Assembly: GCF_000711985.1 (NCBI RefSeq)
Contig: NZ_JONU01000007.1
Coordinates: 310,001-374,000, forward strand
Reading direction: 5' to 3'
DNA length: 64,000 nucleotides
Source of the DNA: Rheinheimera texasensis DSM 17496
GTDB lineage: Bacteria; Pseudomonadota; Gammaproteobacteria; Enterobacterales; Alteromonadaceae
The stretch's first letter is position 1; each line of letters starts with the position of its first letter. Shown one piece after another: positions 1 through 12,392 of the stretch. The notes under the pieces were generated by a model, which did no database searches, was not told where the DNA came from, and was given only the letters and a program-made list of their open reading frames with translations. The translations under genes and the position numbers were made by a program.

Positions 1-118
1 CGCCGGATAACTGCAGGCCGCGTAATAAGGCGCTGCTGCAATAGGTTTTGCCGGCATCTGTATCTGTGCCAGTGACAAAGAACCGCAGTGGCGTCGATTT
101 ATTTCCGCTGTCATTCAT
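1..118 (-). CDS. bioD: Dethiobiotin synthetase BioD, N-terminal fragment cut by window edge
   Basis: The gene starts with ATG at 118 and runs off the left edge after about 39 codons. The visible N-terminus carries the P-loop FVTGTDTDAGKT, the ATP-binding signature of dethiobiotin synthetase, which makes dethiobiotin from 7,8-diaminononanoate, CO2 and ATP in the cytoplasm. The ATG overlaps the bioC TGA by three bases (ATGA, 115-118), so translation is probably coupled. It is the last visible gene of bioB-bioF-bioC-bioD. Identification rests on the P-loop and on operon order; the rest of the protein is outside the window. Confidence 0.9.
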   Translation of the reverse strand, partial: MNDSGNKSTPLRFFVTGTDTDAGKTYCSSALLRGLQLSG

Positions 119-891
119 GGCATCTGACCAAAAATAAACAGCACCTGATAACTGAGCGGCAAGCCTTGGGTGGTCAGATTGCGCTGATAAGCGTCGGCAA
201 AGCGCTGCCAATGACCGCGACCAACCAGACCTGGCACACTGCCCGCCTTCAGCCCGGTATAATTGGCTCCCACCTGTTTAAATTCACGGGCCAGCGTAAA
301 TACATCGGGAAAAAACAGCTGAAACGTTTTTTGCTGACCATGACAGCTCAAGCCATTGGCTCTGGCGGCGCGCAGATAATCAGCCACCGGACTGAAAGTT
401 AGAATCGGTGGCTTTTGCCCGGTGTGGTGCCAGGCCTGCTGAAACTCATGCATTGATTCTTCCACCAGCGTGGTGAGCACAAAATAACCGCCAGGCTTTA
501 ACACCCGGGCTATTTCGGCAAAGACCTGCGCCGGTTCCGGGCACCACTGCAACATCAGTGAACTGAACACTGTGTCGACGCTGTGATCCGGCAATGGGAT
601 TTGCGCCGCATTGGCCTGAATAAACTGCCGGGCAATGCCATGACGCTCGGCCTGCTCAAGCATGGCCGCACTTAAATCCAGGGCAATCAGCTCATCGCAA
701 TAACTACTCAGATTGTGATGAAACCAACCCGGACCACAGCCTAAATCCAGCAAAGTACCCTGCTGCTGTTGCGGTAAAAAACGCAAGGCATCAAAAGCCA
801 CCTCACGTTGTAAACGCGCACTTTGCTCATAAGTTCGCGCCGCTTTACCGAAATGTGCGCTGATTTGTTCTGCTTGTAGTTGGCTTTCCAC
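115..891 (-). CDS. bioC: Malonyl-ACP O-methyltransferase BioC
   Basis: SAM-dependent methyltransferase that methylates the free carboxyl of malonyl-ACP (or CoA) so that fatty-acid synthesis can build the pimeloyl chain of biotin. The SAM-binding motif LDLGCGPG is at about residues 48-55. I place the start at a GTG (891) because it lies just downstream of the bioF stop, has an AGGA seven bases upstream, and gives 258 residues, close to the family length. A longer frame upstream would overlap bioF and has no family resemblance. The gap to bioF is 23 bases and bioD overlaps the 3' end, so this is an operon gene. Confidence 0.9.
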   Translation of the reverse strand: MESQLQAEQISAHFGKAARTYEQSARLQREVAFDALRFLPQQQQGTLLDLGCGPGWFHHNLSSYCDELIALDLSAAMLEQAERHGIARQFIQANAAQIPLPDHSVDTVFSSLMLQWCPEPAQVFAEIARVLKPGGYFVLTTLVEESMHEFQQAWHHTGQKPPILTFSPVADYLRAARANGLSCHGQQKTFQLFFPDVFTLAREFKQVGANYTGLKAGSVPGLVGRGHWQRFADAYQRNLTTQGLPLSYQVLFIFGQMP

Positions 892-914
892 CGAAAAATC
901 CTGTGATATATCTG

Positions 915-2081
915 TTAGTTTGAACCCGTCGCAGCAGGACGGGTTTTGATCAGGGCGCCGATAAGCTTGGCGATTTGCGCAGGGCTGTGCGCGGCAGACA
1001 AACAAATGCGCAGTCGTGCCTGCGGCACAGTCGGCGGACGGATCGCCGTCAGCCAGATACCAGCTTGTTTGAGCGCCTGACTCCATAACATCGCTGAGCC
1101 ATTGTCCGGGCATAGTAATGGCTGGATCGCAGTTAGAGAAGCACAGAGCGGCAACCCCTCAGCCAAAGCGCCAGCGCGGAACAAGGCGATATTTTCTGCC
1201 AGTTTGTCGCGCCGCCACTGCTCGCGACGACATAACTCAATGCTGTGTACCATCGCCTGACAAAGCGCCGGTGACAGCGCTGTGCTGTAAATGTAATGTC
1301 TTGATTGCTGACGGATATAATCAATCACATCGCGGCAGCCGGCCAAAAATCCACCTTGCCCGGCCAGGGCTTTACCAAAGTTCGCCATCAGACATTGCAA
1401 TTGCGTCGCTTTTGCGCCGCAGTGCTGCCAGCTGCCGCGCCCTTCTTCGCCGAGCACACCTATACCATGCGCATCATCGAGCAACAAAGGTTGCTGCGCC
1501 GACAACAAGGCAAGCAGCGCCTGAGTGTCCGTGATGTCGCCGTCCATGCTGAACACACCTTCAGTGGCCACTACCACGGCTTTATCCTGTGCTTTTACTA
1601 ACAGCTGCCCGAGCGCCTGAAAATCCTGATGTGGAAAGCGCTTAAAACGCAGCTTGCCGTGCATCAACACATCCTGCATCGAAGCATGACAATATTTGTC
1701 CAGCAGCAACAGCTCGTCCGATGCCACCAGCGCGCTGAGCATCGCCTGATTAGCGGCAAAACCAGAGCTAAAGAGTAACACGGCTTCGACGCCCAACCAG
1801 TCGCACAAAACGCTGCAAAGCTCGGCATGAGCCGGCTGAAAACCAGTCACCAGTGGCGAACCGGTCGCTGCACTGCCGACGCTTAACGCAGCATCGGCAA
1901 ACGCTTGACGCAGTGATGGCGCATTGGCTAGCCCCAGATAGTCGTTGCCGGAAAAGTTCAGCAGCGTCTGGCCGTCAAAACTAAGCTGGCCTTCCGGCAA
2001 AGGTTGCAACAACTGCTCCTGCCGGTACAAGCCCTGGTCGCGGCGCTGCGCAAGCCACTGTTGCATCTCGGATAATTGCAT
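915..2081 (-). CDS. bioF: 8-amino-7-oxononanoate synthase BioF
   Basis: PLP-dependent alpha-oxoamine synthase condensing pimeloyl-ACP/CoA with alanine. It has 388 residues, close to the family size. Visible landmarks are the substrate-loop H132, the cofactor-contacting LDDAHG motif (about 201-206) and the probable Schiff-base lysine K237 in NFGKALAGQGG. The ATG at 2081 is five bases after the bioB stop, so it is co-transcribed with bioB. The Shine-Dalgarno is weak (GAGA close to the ATG), which would fit translational coupling to bioB. Confidence 0.95.
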   Translation of the reverse strand: MQLSEMQQWLAQRRDQGLYRQEQLLQPLPEGQLSFDGQTLLNFSGNDYLGLANAPSLRQAFADAALSVGSAATGSPLVTGFQPAHAELCSVLCDWLGVEAVLLFSSGFAANQAMLSALVASDELLLLDKYCHASMQDVLMHGKLRFKRFPHQDFQALGQLLVKAQDKAVVVATEGVFSMDGDITDTQALLALLSAQQPLLLDDAHGIGVLGEEGRGSWQHCGAKATQLQCLMANFGKALAGQGGFLAGCRDVIDYIRQQSRHYIYSTALSPALCQAMVHSIELCRREQWRRDKLAENIALFRAGALAEGLPLCASLTAIQPLLCPDNGSAMLWSQALKQAGIWLTAIRPPTVPQARLRICLSAAHSPAQIAKLIGALIKTRPAATGSN

Positions 2082-2086
2082 ATCTC

Positions 2087-3151
2087 TCAGACTGCAGCAT
2101 GAAACAGACTGGGCTCCAGCTGCTCCTGAATGGCCTGTGCCATCGCGGCTTCATGCGCTTCGTCAGACACATCGCCGCGCTGCTCTGGCTTTAAGCCGAG
2201 CTTGGCGAACAGTTGCATATCAGCGTTGGCTTCCGGATTTTCCGTGGTCAGTAGTTTATCACCATAAAAAATCGAGTTAGCGCCGGCCATAAAACACAGC
2301 GCCTGCATTTGTTCATTCATCCGGGTACGACCGGCGGATAACCGTACATGGCTTTTCGGCAACATGATGCGCGCCACAGCGATGGTACGGATAAACTCAA
2401 AACCGTCTAAATCTTCAACGTTTTCCAGCGGCGTACCGGCGACTTTCACCAGCATGTTGATCGGTACTGATTCCGGATGTTCCGGCAGGTTGGCGATTTG
2501 ACGTAATAACGCCGAGCGGTCATTAGCGCTCTCACCCATGCCGACGATACCGCCGCAGCACACTTTCATGCCAGCGTCGCGCACGTGCGACAGCGTGTCT
2601 AAACGGTCCTGATAAGTGCGGGTGGTGATGATTTCACCATAAAATTCCGGCGAGGTATCGAGGTTATGGTTGTAATAATCAAGGCCTGCACTGGCCAGTT
2701 CCTGTGCCTGATCGGCGGTGAGTTTGCCCAGCGTCATACAGGTTTCTAAACCCATGCCTTTGACGCCTTTGATCATTTCCATGATGTAAGGCATGTCGCG
2801 TTGTTTTGGGTTACTCCAGGCCGCGCCCATACAAAACCTGCTGGCGCCCTGCTCTTTGGCGGCTTTGGCCTGAGTCAGCACTTTTTCGACTTCCAGCAAA
2901 CGCTCACGCTCGAGGCCGGTATTGTAATGACCACTTTGCGGGCAATATTTACAGTCTTCCGCGCAGGCGCCGGTTTTAATCGACAACAGCGTACTGACCT
3001 GCACTTCGTTGGCCGGGAAATTAGAACGGTGGACTAACTGGGCGCGAAACATCAAATCGTTAAATGGCAGCGCAAACAGCGCGTTTACCTCGGCCAAAGT
3101 CCAGTTGTGGCGAACTTCCGTCAGGCTTGGATCAGCAAAAAGCGAATGCAT
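2087..3151 (-). CDS. bioB: Biotin synthase BioB
   Basis: Radical-SAM enzyme that inserts sulfur into dethiobiotin. The SAM-cluster motif CAEDCKYC is at residues 63-70 (C63, C67, C70), followed by the conserved [10 protein letters not shown] choose the ATG at 3151, giving 354 residues; the frame stays open a further 50 codons upstream, but those would run through the promoter/operator region and into the bioA start. AGGGA sits upstream of the ATG. First gene of bioBFCD, transcribed divergently from bioA under a shared BirA-type operator. Confidence 0.95.
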   Translation of the reverse strand: MHSLFADPSLTEVRHNWTLAEVNALFALPFNDLMFRAQLVHRSNFPANEVQVSTLLSIKTGACAEDCKYCPQSGHYNTGLERERLLEVEKVLTQAKAAKEQGASRFCMGAAWSNPKQRDMPYIMEMIKGVKGMGLETCMTLGKLTADQAQELASAGLDYYNHNLDTSPEFYGEIITTRTYQDRLDTLSHVRDAGMKVCCGGIVGMGESANDRSALLRQIANLPEHPESVPINMLVKVAGTPLENVEDLDGFEFIRTIAVARIMLPKSHVRLSAGRTRMNEQMQALCFMAGANSIFYGDKLLTTENPEANADMQLFAKLGLKPEQRGDVSDEAHEAAMAQAIQEQLEPSLFHAAV

Positions 3152-3194
3152 AAGAGTCCCTGTATTTCGTTTGTCTTTGTCTGGGTTTGCCGCT

Positions 3195-3222
3195 AGTCTA
3201 TCGGCGCGCCGCGCCTTGTCAA
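3195..3222 (-). promoter_or_regulatory. Predicted sigma-70 promoter of bioBFCD
   Basis: On the minus strand a perfect -35 TTGACA (3217-3222) is followed after 16 bases by TAGACT (3195-3200). Transcription would start about 40 bases upstream of the bioB ATG. The -35 lies inside the left half of the BirA-type operator, so repressor binding would block RNA polymerase directly. Confidence 0.6.
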
Positions 3223-3248
3223 CGCGTACCAGTTCACCAGGTTTACCA
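3216..3248. promoter_or_regulatory. BirA (biotin repressor) operator between bioB and bioA
   Basis: TTGTCAACG (3216-3224), a 15-base spacer, then GGTTTACCA (3240-3248). This is close to the known BirA consensus, TTGTAAACC and GGTTTACAA separated by 14-16 bases, with two mismatches in the left arm and one in the right. It sits in the divergent bioB/bioA spacer, as in enteric bacteria. The right half ends 11 bases before the bioA ATG. The consensus is from memory of the family; binding is inferred. Confidence 0.8.
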
Positions 3249-3259
3249 GTGGTTATATT

Positions 3260-4564
3260 ATGAGCATTGATTTGCATTTTGACCGCCAGCATCTGTGGCA
3301 CCCTTATACTTCGATGGCCAATCCGTTGCCGGTTTACCCCATCAAAAGCGCGACAGGCGTTTCGCTGCAGCTGGAAGATGGCCGGACTTTAGTCGACGGT
3401 ACGTCCAGCTGGTGGGCCGCCATTCACGGTTATAACCACCCGGACCTCAATGCGGCCGTGACCAAACAATTGCAGCAGATGAGCCATGTGATGTTTGGTG
3501 GAATCACCCATGCGCCGGCAGTAGAATTGGGTAAGCTGCTGCTGCAGCTGGTGCCATCGGCGTTACAGCATATTTTTTATGCTGACAGCGGTTCTATCGC
3601 CGTGGAAGTCGCATTGAAAATGGCACTGCAGTATCAGCTGGCGCGTGGCAACAGTACTAAAACCCAGATGCTTAGCCTGCGTAAGGCCTATCATGGCGAT
3701 ACTTTTGCCACTATGGCACTGTGCGATCCGGTCGATGGCATGCACGCCATGTTTCACCGTCAACTTACTTCGCATGTCTTCGCGCCCGCGCCAGAGCGCG
3801 CATTTGACGATGTATGGCTTGAAAGTGATGGTCAGGCGCTGCGGGAAATCTTCCGGCAACATCACGCGCAACTCGCCGCCTTTGTATTAGAACCTGTTTT
3901 GCAGGGCGCCGGCGGCATGCGGTTGTATCATCCGGAGTATTTGCGCTTAGCGCGTGCGTTATGTGACCAATATGATGTGTTATTGATTTGCGATGAAATT
4001 GCCACTGGCTTTGGCCGCACTGGCAAACTTTTTGCGGTCGACCATGCCGGCATCATTCCGGACATCATGTGCCTGGGTAAGGCTTTAAGCGGCGGTTATA
4101 TCACACTCGCTGCGACGCTCTGCAGCAAAGCGGTAGCCGATGGCATCAGCAGCGGTGCTGTTGGCGCTCTAATGCACGGCCCGACTTATATGGCCAATCC
4201 ACTGGCCTGTGCAGTTGCCTGTGCCAGTCTGAAAATTATTCAGACCGGCGGCTGGCAAAGTCAGGTCGCACAAATCGAACAGCAGTTGCAAGCTTTAAAA
4301 AAGCTGACGCAGTATCCGGCAGTCAAAGCAGTGCGGGTGTTAGGCGCAGTAGGTATTGTCGAGATGCAGAGCAATATTGATGTCGCCAAAGCCCAGGCAC
4401 TGATGGTGGCGCGTGGCGTCTGGATCCGGCCCTTTGCCAATCTGTTTTATCTGATGCCGCCTTATATTATACAGCCAGCCGAACTTTCTAAGCTGTTGGA
4501 GGCACTTGAGTTTATTGTGCAGCAGGATGTATTGCAGCAGGGACAGGCGCTTCCGGGTGCCTAA
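3260..4564 (+). CDS. bioA: Adenosylmethionine-8-amino-7-oxononanoate transaminase BioA
   Basis: Class-III PLP aminotransferase that makes 7,8-diaminononanoate using SAM as amino donor. It has 434 residues and aligns without gaps to the known family start (HLWHPYTSM near the N-terminus). Visible features: substrate-side [10 protein letters not shown] (51-60), cofactor aspartate D245 in [10 protein letters not shown], and the Schiff-base lysine K274 in LGKALSGG. The leader is odd: a -10-like TATTAT overlaps the ATG and no good Shine-Dalgarno is visible, so the mRNA may be very short-leadered or the promoter lies further upstream within the operator. The 3' end overlaps the convergent membrane-protein gene by four bases. 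Confidence 0.95.
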   Translation: MSIDLHFDRQHLWHPYTSMANPLPVYPIKSATGVSLQLEDGRTLVDGTSSWWAAIHGYNHPDLNAAVTKQLQQMSHVMFGGITHAPAVELGKLLLQLVPSALQHIFYADSGSIAVEVALKMALQYQLARGNSTKTQMLSLRKAYHGDTFATMALCDPVDGMHAMFHRQLTSHVFAPAPERAFDDVWLESDGQALREIFRQHHAQLAAFVLEPVLQGAGGMRLYHPEYLRLARALCDQYDVLLICDEIATGFGRTGKLFAVDHAGIIPDIMCLGKALSGGYITLAATLCSKAVADGISSGAVGALMHGPTYMANPLACAVACASLKIIQTGGWQSQVAQIEQQLQALKKLTQYPAVKAVRVLGAVGIVEMQSNIDVAKAQALMVARGVWIRPFANLFYLMPPYIIQPAELSKLLEALEFIVQQDVLQQGQALPGA

Positions 4565-4932
4565 ATCTGGTAAAAAAAACTTAAAGCCGCCAGCGCGATT
4601 AAAAACAAAGCGACAGAGTTATATTGCTGGCGGTCAGTCGCCCTGCGTAAGCGGAACTGATTTAACACGATACTGCACAGACTTACCAGACAACACCACC
4701 ACAACAAATAAATCAACTGGCCGGTTAAGGTTGGTTCCCAGTAATCGCGGACCTGAATCCCCCAATACTTAACCAGCCCAGATTTCATCTCCGGCTTTGC
4801 CAGATGGCTTAACCCTAACGCCACTATCAAAATGACCCAACCAATCACCGACAACCAGTGAAAACTCAGTACCACCCAGTCCGGGCCTTTACGGCGGTTG
4901 TTACGCGGTCGGCTGCTGATAGGCTCGTTCAC
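4561..4932 (-). CDS. Unknown small inner-membrane protein (three predicted TM helices)
   Basis: 123-residue protein that I do not recognise. It has a basic N-terminus (RPRNNRRKG), then three hydrophobic stretches at about 22-45, 72-91 and 108-122 that look like membrane helices, with a basic loop (RLRRATDR) between the last two. The start is a GTG at 4932 with AAGGA seven to eight bases upstream. It is divergent from asnS and convergent with bioA, overlapping the bioA end by four bases. Nothing in the context assigns a function. Confidence 0.6.
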   Translation of the reverse strand: MNEPISSRPRNNRRKGPDWVVLSFHWLSVIGWVILIVALGLSHLAKPEMKSGLVKYWGIQVRDYWEPTLTGQLIYLLWWCCLVSLCSIVLNQFRLRRATDRQQYNSVALFLIALAALSFFYQI

Positions 4933-4965
4933 TGCACTGTTCCTTCGGTTTGTGACAAGTTTTGC

Positions 4966-4993
4966 TTGTGCTTAGGCGCTGCCTGCGTATCAT
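4966..4993 (+). promoter_or_regulatory. Possible asnS promoter
   Basis: TTGTGC (4966-4971), a 16-base spacer, then TATCAT (4988-4993), a five-of-six match to the -10 consensus. The -35 is weak. The start point would be near 5000, leaving a leader of about 50 bases before asnS. Assigned by eye only. Confidence 0.35.
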
Positions 4994-5048
4994 TACACCT
5001 CCTGAATTAAAATCAAACTTTTCTGAAGCGCAAGTTGGAGCCTGATGC

Positions 5049-6449
<1,401 letters not shown>

Positions 6450-6462
6450 ACTGCGTTTGAAT

Positions 6463-6490
6463 AAAAAAACCGCCATCGGGCGGTTTTTTT
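6463..6490. terminator. Bidirectional terminator between asnS and ydjA
   Basis: Seven A, stem CCGCC, loop ATCG, stem GGCGG, seven T. It is symmetrical, so it can end both asnS (plus) and the convergent ydjA gene (minus). Confidence 0.9.
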
Positions 6491-6501
6491 ATTGCTGCTA
6501 T

Positions 6502-7062
6502 TTACTGATAGTCGCTGAAAAACTCGCTGACTTCCAGTGCCGGTCGTTGCGGCGCCTCTGAGGCACAGGTGCCGAGATACAGATAACCGACTATTTCATC
6601 GTCTTCGGCCAGGCCGAGCGCCTGACGGACAAATTCATATTGGGTATAAGCGCCGGTACGCCAGATGCCGCCAAAACCCAGTGCAAATGCGGCTTGTTGC
6701 ATCGCCATCACCGCACAGGCGGCGGATTGTACCTGCTCAGCCACCGGTACCTTATGATGCTCGCGGCATTTGGCAATACAGGCTATTACCATTGGCGCCC
6801 GTAATGGTAACTGGCGGGCGCGCTCTAATAAATCGTTGGCGATGGCCGGATCTTCTTCCAGCGCCGCTTCGGCAAAAATGTCGCCGAGTTTTACCAGTGC
6901 TTGTTTTCCGCTAAAAACGACAAAACGCCAGGGCCGAAGCCCCCCATGGTCTGGCACCCTTAAAGCAGCTTGTTTAATCAGTTGCAAAGCTTCGCCTTGA
7001 GGCGCCGGCTCGGTCAGTCGGGAAGAGGAATAGCGGGTAGTTAATAAGGTAATGGCATCCAT
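6502..7062 (-). CDS. ydjA: YdjA-type nitroreductase family protein
   Basis: FMN-dependent oxidoreductase of the small YdjA branch of the nitroreductase superfamily; 186 residues against 183 for the E. coli protein. Close family landmarks: MDAITLLTTRYS start, SRLTEPAPQGE, LRVPDHGGLRPWRF, AKCREHHKVP, and GFGGIWRTGAYT plus VGYLYLGT near the C-terminus. The natural substrate of the family is not settled; NAD(P)H-dependent reduction of nitro or quinone compounds is the usual activity. The ATG has AAGGG about eight bases upstream. Single gene, convergent with asnS. Confidence 0.85.
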   Translation of the reverse strand: MDAITLLTTRYSSSRLTEPAPQGEALQLIKQAALRVPDHGGLRPWRFVVFSGKQALVKLGDIFAEAALEEDPAIANDLLERARQLPLRAPMVIACIAKCREHHKVPVAEQVQSAACAVMAMQQAAFALGFGGIWRTGAYTQYEFVRQALGLAEDDEIVGYLYLGTCASEAPQRPALEVSEFFSDYQ

Positions 7063-7184
7063 AAATAAACCCTTCAGAAAGTCCCGCTAAGGCTAGCAAA
7101 CTTCGTGATCAAACGACAACATCATTTGCCCCTGCCAGTACTAAATGCGTTAATTTCAAACTAAAAACTTTATATTTCAGAGAA

Positions 7185-8597
7185 TTAAGCGCTCAGCGTA
7201 CTTTGGTAGAAATCCTGGTAAGCAGCACTGGCCTGCTGCCAGTCAAACACTTGTGCCATACCGCGTTGTTGCACACTGCGGTATTTACGCTTGTTCTGAT
7301 ACAAAGCCAGAGCCTGCTGCAGTGCATCTGACAGTGCATCCACCGTGGGTTCAGAAAAAACAATGCCGGTTGCGGCCCGCGCTGACAAACCAACCACAGT
7401 GTCTTTGAGGCCACCGGTCGCACGCACCAGGGGTACTGTGCCATAACGCAAACTGTAAATCTGATTCAGGCCACAAGGTTCAAACAAACTCGGCATCAGG
7501 AAAAAGTCACCGGCCGCTTCCACCTGATGCGACAACGGCTCGTCAAACCCTTCCAGTAACCGAAATTGCTGCGGAAATTGTTGTTCTAACTGGCGTAATG
7601 GCTGAATAAATTGCTGCTCTCCAGTGCCCATCACCACCACTTGTGCTGTAGTGTCGGTTAGAAAGCGTTGTAAGGCCGGAATGAGCAGACTGAAACCTTT
7701 TTGCCCTGTGACCCGGCTGACGCTGACAAAGAGTGGCGCAGTACTTTCCGGCAACTGGGTTTGCCGGCGCAGCTCAGCTTTACATAGCGTTTTACCGGCT
7801 AAATCGCCGGCATCGTATCGCGCGAATAAACTGAAGTCGGTGGCCGGGTTCCAGCGACTGTAATCGCAACCGTTTAAGATGCCGCGAAAATGTCGTTGTT
7901 TTTGCTGATAAAGCGCTGACAAACCATTGGCTGCCGGCTCAGACAGCAGTTCGTCACGATAACCAGGGCTGACGGTATTCACCGCATCGGCCTGCCACAA
8001 CCCAAGCGCTAATAAAGTTGTTGGTAATTCGGCGGGCAACTGCCAGTGAGAGAGTCCCAGCAGCGCGAGTTCGTGCCGGCCAAAGCCTTGCTGATAAGCA
8101 GCATTATGCACTGTCAGCACAAACTTACTGTTTAACAGTGCGCCATGATACATCTCTTTGAGGTAACAACTGGCCAGCGCACTTTGCCAGTCATGGCCGT
8201 GCACAATATCAATGGGGTCGGTTTGCTGCGCCAGATATTCCAGCGCAGCTTTGCAAAACATGGCAAAACGTTCGAGGTTATCCGGATATGGTTGTTCGCC
8301 ATCATCATAGGGCCGTGGCCGCTGAAAAAACTGGTGATGCTCAATCAGCGCCACCGGAATGTCGTCGACCACAGTGTGGCGGACCGCACAGCCATAAGTC
8401 TGAGTGCCGAGATTAAAATACAACGACTGCCACTCTGGCGTGCAGGAGATACCATACAAAGCACCATAACGTGGCATGATTATCTGCACTGCATGACCAG
8501 CCTGCTGCAAAGCTTTGGCCAGACCACGGGTTGCATCGGCTAATCCTCCGGTTTTCAGCAACCCTTCGAATTCACTGCAGATAAACGCCACACGCAT
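7185..8597 (-). CDS. glgA: Glycogen (starch) synthase GlgA
   Basis: GT5-family glucosyltransferase that elongates alpha-1,4-glucan from ADP-glucose. It has 470 residues. The ADP-glucose-binding KTGGLAD is at residues 15-21, and the C-terminal nucleotide-binding half shows LMPSLFEPCGLNQIYSLRYGT and VRATGGLKDTV. AAGGAG lies six bases before the ATG. It follows glgC by nine bases in the same operon. The branching enzyme, debranching enzyme and phosphorylase genes often found in the same cluster are not next to it. Confidence 0.95.
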   Translation of the reverse strand: MRVAFICSEFEGLLKTGGLADATRGLAKALQQAGHAVQIIMPRYGALYGISCTPEWQSLYFNLGTQTYGCAVRHTVVDDIPVALIEHHQFFQRPRPYDDGEQPYPDNLERFAMFCKAALEYLAQQTDPIDIVHGHDWQSALASCYLKEMYHGALLNSKFVLTVHNAAYQQGFGRHELALLGLSHWQLPAELPTTLLALGLWQADAVNTVSPGYRDELLSEPAANGLSALYQQKQRHFRGILNGCDYSRWNPATDFSLFARYDAGDLAGKTLCKAELRRQTQLPESTAPLFVSVSRVTGQKGFSLLIPALQRFLTDTTAQVVVMGTGEQQFIQPLRQLEQQFPQQFRLLEGFDEPLSHQVEAAGDFFLMPSLFEPCGLNQIYSLRYGTVPLVRATGGLKDTVVGLSARAATGIVFSEPTVDALSDALQQALALYQNKRKYRSVQQRGMAQVFDWQQASAAYQDFYQSTLSA

Positions 8598-8606
8598 GCT
8601 AACTCC

Positions 8607-9839
8607 TTAGTCAAACCCAACCATAGCCCCTTTCGGGATCACCACCACGCCATCCGGTGACACGTGGAAGCGCTGCCTGTCTAGGACCGGATCTTCGCCG
8701 ATCACAGTGCCTGGTGCAATCTTGACGTCTTTATCGATAATAGCGCGGCGAATACGACAACCGCGGCCGATGTCGTTATTGCCCATCAATACACTCTTTT
8801 CAACATAGGCATGGCTGTGTACATGGACGTTATAGCCGAGGATAGAGTGATAGACGATGGCGCCACTGACGATACAGCCTGCGGCTACCATAGAACTAAT
8901 CGCCTGACCGGTGCGGTTGGCTTCGTCGTGGACGAACTTCGCCGGCGGTACCGGCGGTGTAAAACTGCGCATCGGCCAATGTTTGTTGTACAGGTCAATC
9001 GGCGGCACCACTGAAATCAAATCCATATTGGCTTCATAGTACGAATCAATAGTACCAACATCACGCCAGTAACCACGCACTTCTTCTTTTTCGCCGCGTA
9101 TACGGTTGCTGGAGAAGTCGTACACGTAAACATCGCCACCCGGGAATAATTTCGGAATGATGTTATGGCCAAAATCGTGTTTGGAATCAACTTGTGCCGC
9201 ATCTTCTTCTAACACTTCAACCAGAGTTTTAGCTTCAAAGATATAGTTGCCCATCGACGCCAGTACATAATCCGGCCGGCCGGGGATAGTTTTGGGATTG
9301 GACTTAGGTTTTTCTTCAAAGCCAATCATCCGGCCATCGGCATCAACTTCGATAATGCCAAATTCGTGTGCATCCGCGACCGGCACCGGAATAGCCGCCA
9401 CTGTCAGTTTGGCATTATGCTGGCGGTGGAATTCCAGCATCTGGCGCACGTCCATTTTGTAAATGTGGTCGCCGCCGAATACACACACATGCTCGGGGTC
9501 TAAGCCTGAGATTAAATGCAAATTCTGATACACCGCATCGGCCGTCCCGAGATACCAGTGTTTACCGGTTTGCATCTGTGCCGGGATTGGATCGATAAAC
9601 CGGCTGGTTAAACCGGTCACCCGCCAGGCCCGGCTTAAGTGTTTCATCAGGGAGTGCGATTTAAACTGGGTAATGACAAAAATCTGCAGCAAATCTGAAT
9701 TGACGAAATTGTTCAGCACAAAATCAATAATCCGGTAATTGCCGCCAAAAGGTACTGCGGGTTTGGCACGGATACCGGTCAGCGGCGCTAAACGCGTCCC
9801 CTCACCACCGGCCAGAATCATCGTTAACACACCTGACAT
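8607..9839 (-). CDS. glgC: Glucose-1-phosphate adenylyltransferase GlgC
   Basis: ADP-glucose pyrophosphorylase, the committed and normally allosterically controlled step of glycogen synthesis. It has 410 residues. The N-terminal nucleotidyltransferase domain starts with AGGEGTRLAPLT and continues RAKPAVPFGGNYRIIDF; KPAVPFGG is the activator-site region in this family. The C-terminal part is a left-handed beta-helix with hexapeptide-like repeats. The ATG has AGGGAG six bases upstream. First gene of glgC-glgA, preceded by a hairpin-rich spacer. Confidence 0.95.
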   Translation of the reverse strand: MSGVLTMILAGGEGTRLAPLTGIRAKPAVPFGGNYRIIDFVLNNFVNSDLLQIFVITQFKSHSLMKHLSRAWRVTGLTSRFIDPIPAQMQTGKHWYLGTADAVYQNLHLISGLDPEHVCVFGGDHIYKMDVRQMLEFHRQHNAKLTVAAIPVPVADAHEFGIIEVDADGRMIGFEEKPKSNPKTIPGRPDYVLASMGNYIFEAKTLVEVLEEDAAQVDSKHDFGHNIIPKLFPGGDVYVYDFSSNRIRGEKEEVRGYWRDVGTIDSYYEANMDLISVVPPIDLYNKHWPMRSFTPPVPPAKFVHDEANRTGQAISSMVAAGCIVSGAIVYHSILGYNVHVHSHAYVEKSVLMGNNDIGRGCRIRRAIIDKDVKIAPGTVIGEDPVLDRQRFHVSPDGVVVIPKGAMVGFD

Positions 9840-10191
9840 ATCAGACTCCCTGTAGATTTCGACAAACTGCGCTTGCTGTAACTGATTGAACTAAGCAAGG
9901 CCAATACCATGATTGGCAGTTACGCCGATAAATCCCGCTATGCTCGGGATATACCACTGCGGCGTCCGGACCAATTTATGGCGGTCCGATGGCAACAGTA
10001 TGACAATACGCATGATTTTGGTGCAAAGTCTGCAGCTTGCACCAATTTGGCGTATTGCATCCGTATGACAGCTACTTAACGTGGGAAAATGCTTAGGAGC
10101 AAGTGAAATCTGAAAAAATTGTTTTCAGGGCAGGCAACAACAGGATTGAACTGTTGTTACCTGAAGTCTGACAGGTAAATTTTAACCGGGA
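9840..10191. other. Spacer between glgC and fadH, rich in inverted repeats
   Basis: 352 bases without a credible gene. It holds five inverted repeats: TCCCG/CGGGA near 9931-9951; CGGACC/GGTCCG at 9967-9988; a nested hairpin at 10004-10057; CTGAAAA/TTTTCAG near 10110-10128; and an 11-base stem (one mismatch) at 10133-10161. The last, on the minus strand, lies just after the fadH stop with a T-run 16 bases further on, so it may end fadH transcripts inefficiently. The rest would form the glgC leader or promoter. No clear sigma-70 promoter for glgC was found. Confidence 0.55.
10004..10057. repeat. Nested inverted repeat (long hairpin) upstream of glgC
   Basis: Outer arms CAATACGC (10004-10011) and GCGTATTG (10050-10057) are perfect complements. 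Inner arms TTGGTGCAA (10018-10026) and TTGCACCAA (10037-10045) are also perfect. The two nest into one interrupted hairpin of 54 bases. An octamer GTATGACA also occurs as a direct repeat on each side (about 9998-10005 and 10062-10069). Confidence 0.75.
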
Positions 10192-12261
<2,070 letters not shown>

Positions 12262-12392
12262 TCAGATGCTGACAAGCACTGCCCCCCAGACGCAAGGCGC
12301 GCAGACACACATTTTCTTACAAATTGTCGTCGAACACTGGTGATGAATTGGGTATCTTAACGATAACTGTAAATGTATCGAAGGTTAGTTGA

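Noticed and set aside
4506-4772. 88-codon plus-strand frame overlapping the end of bioA
   Set aside because: It overlaps bioA and is antisense to the membrane-protein gene that has a ribosome-binding site and clear membrane helices; no support.
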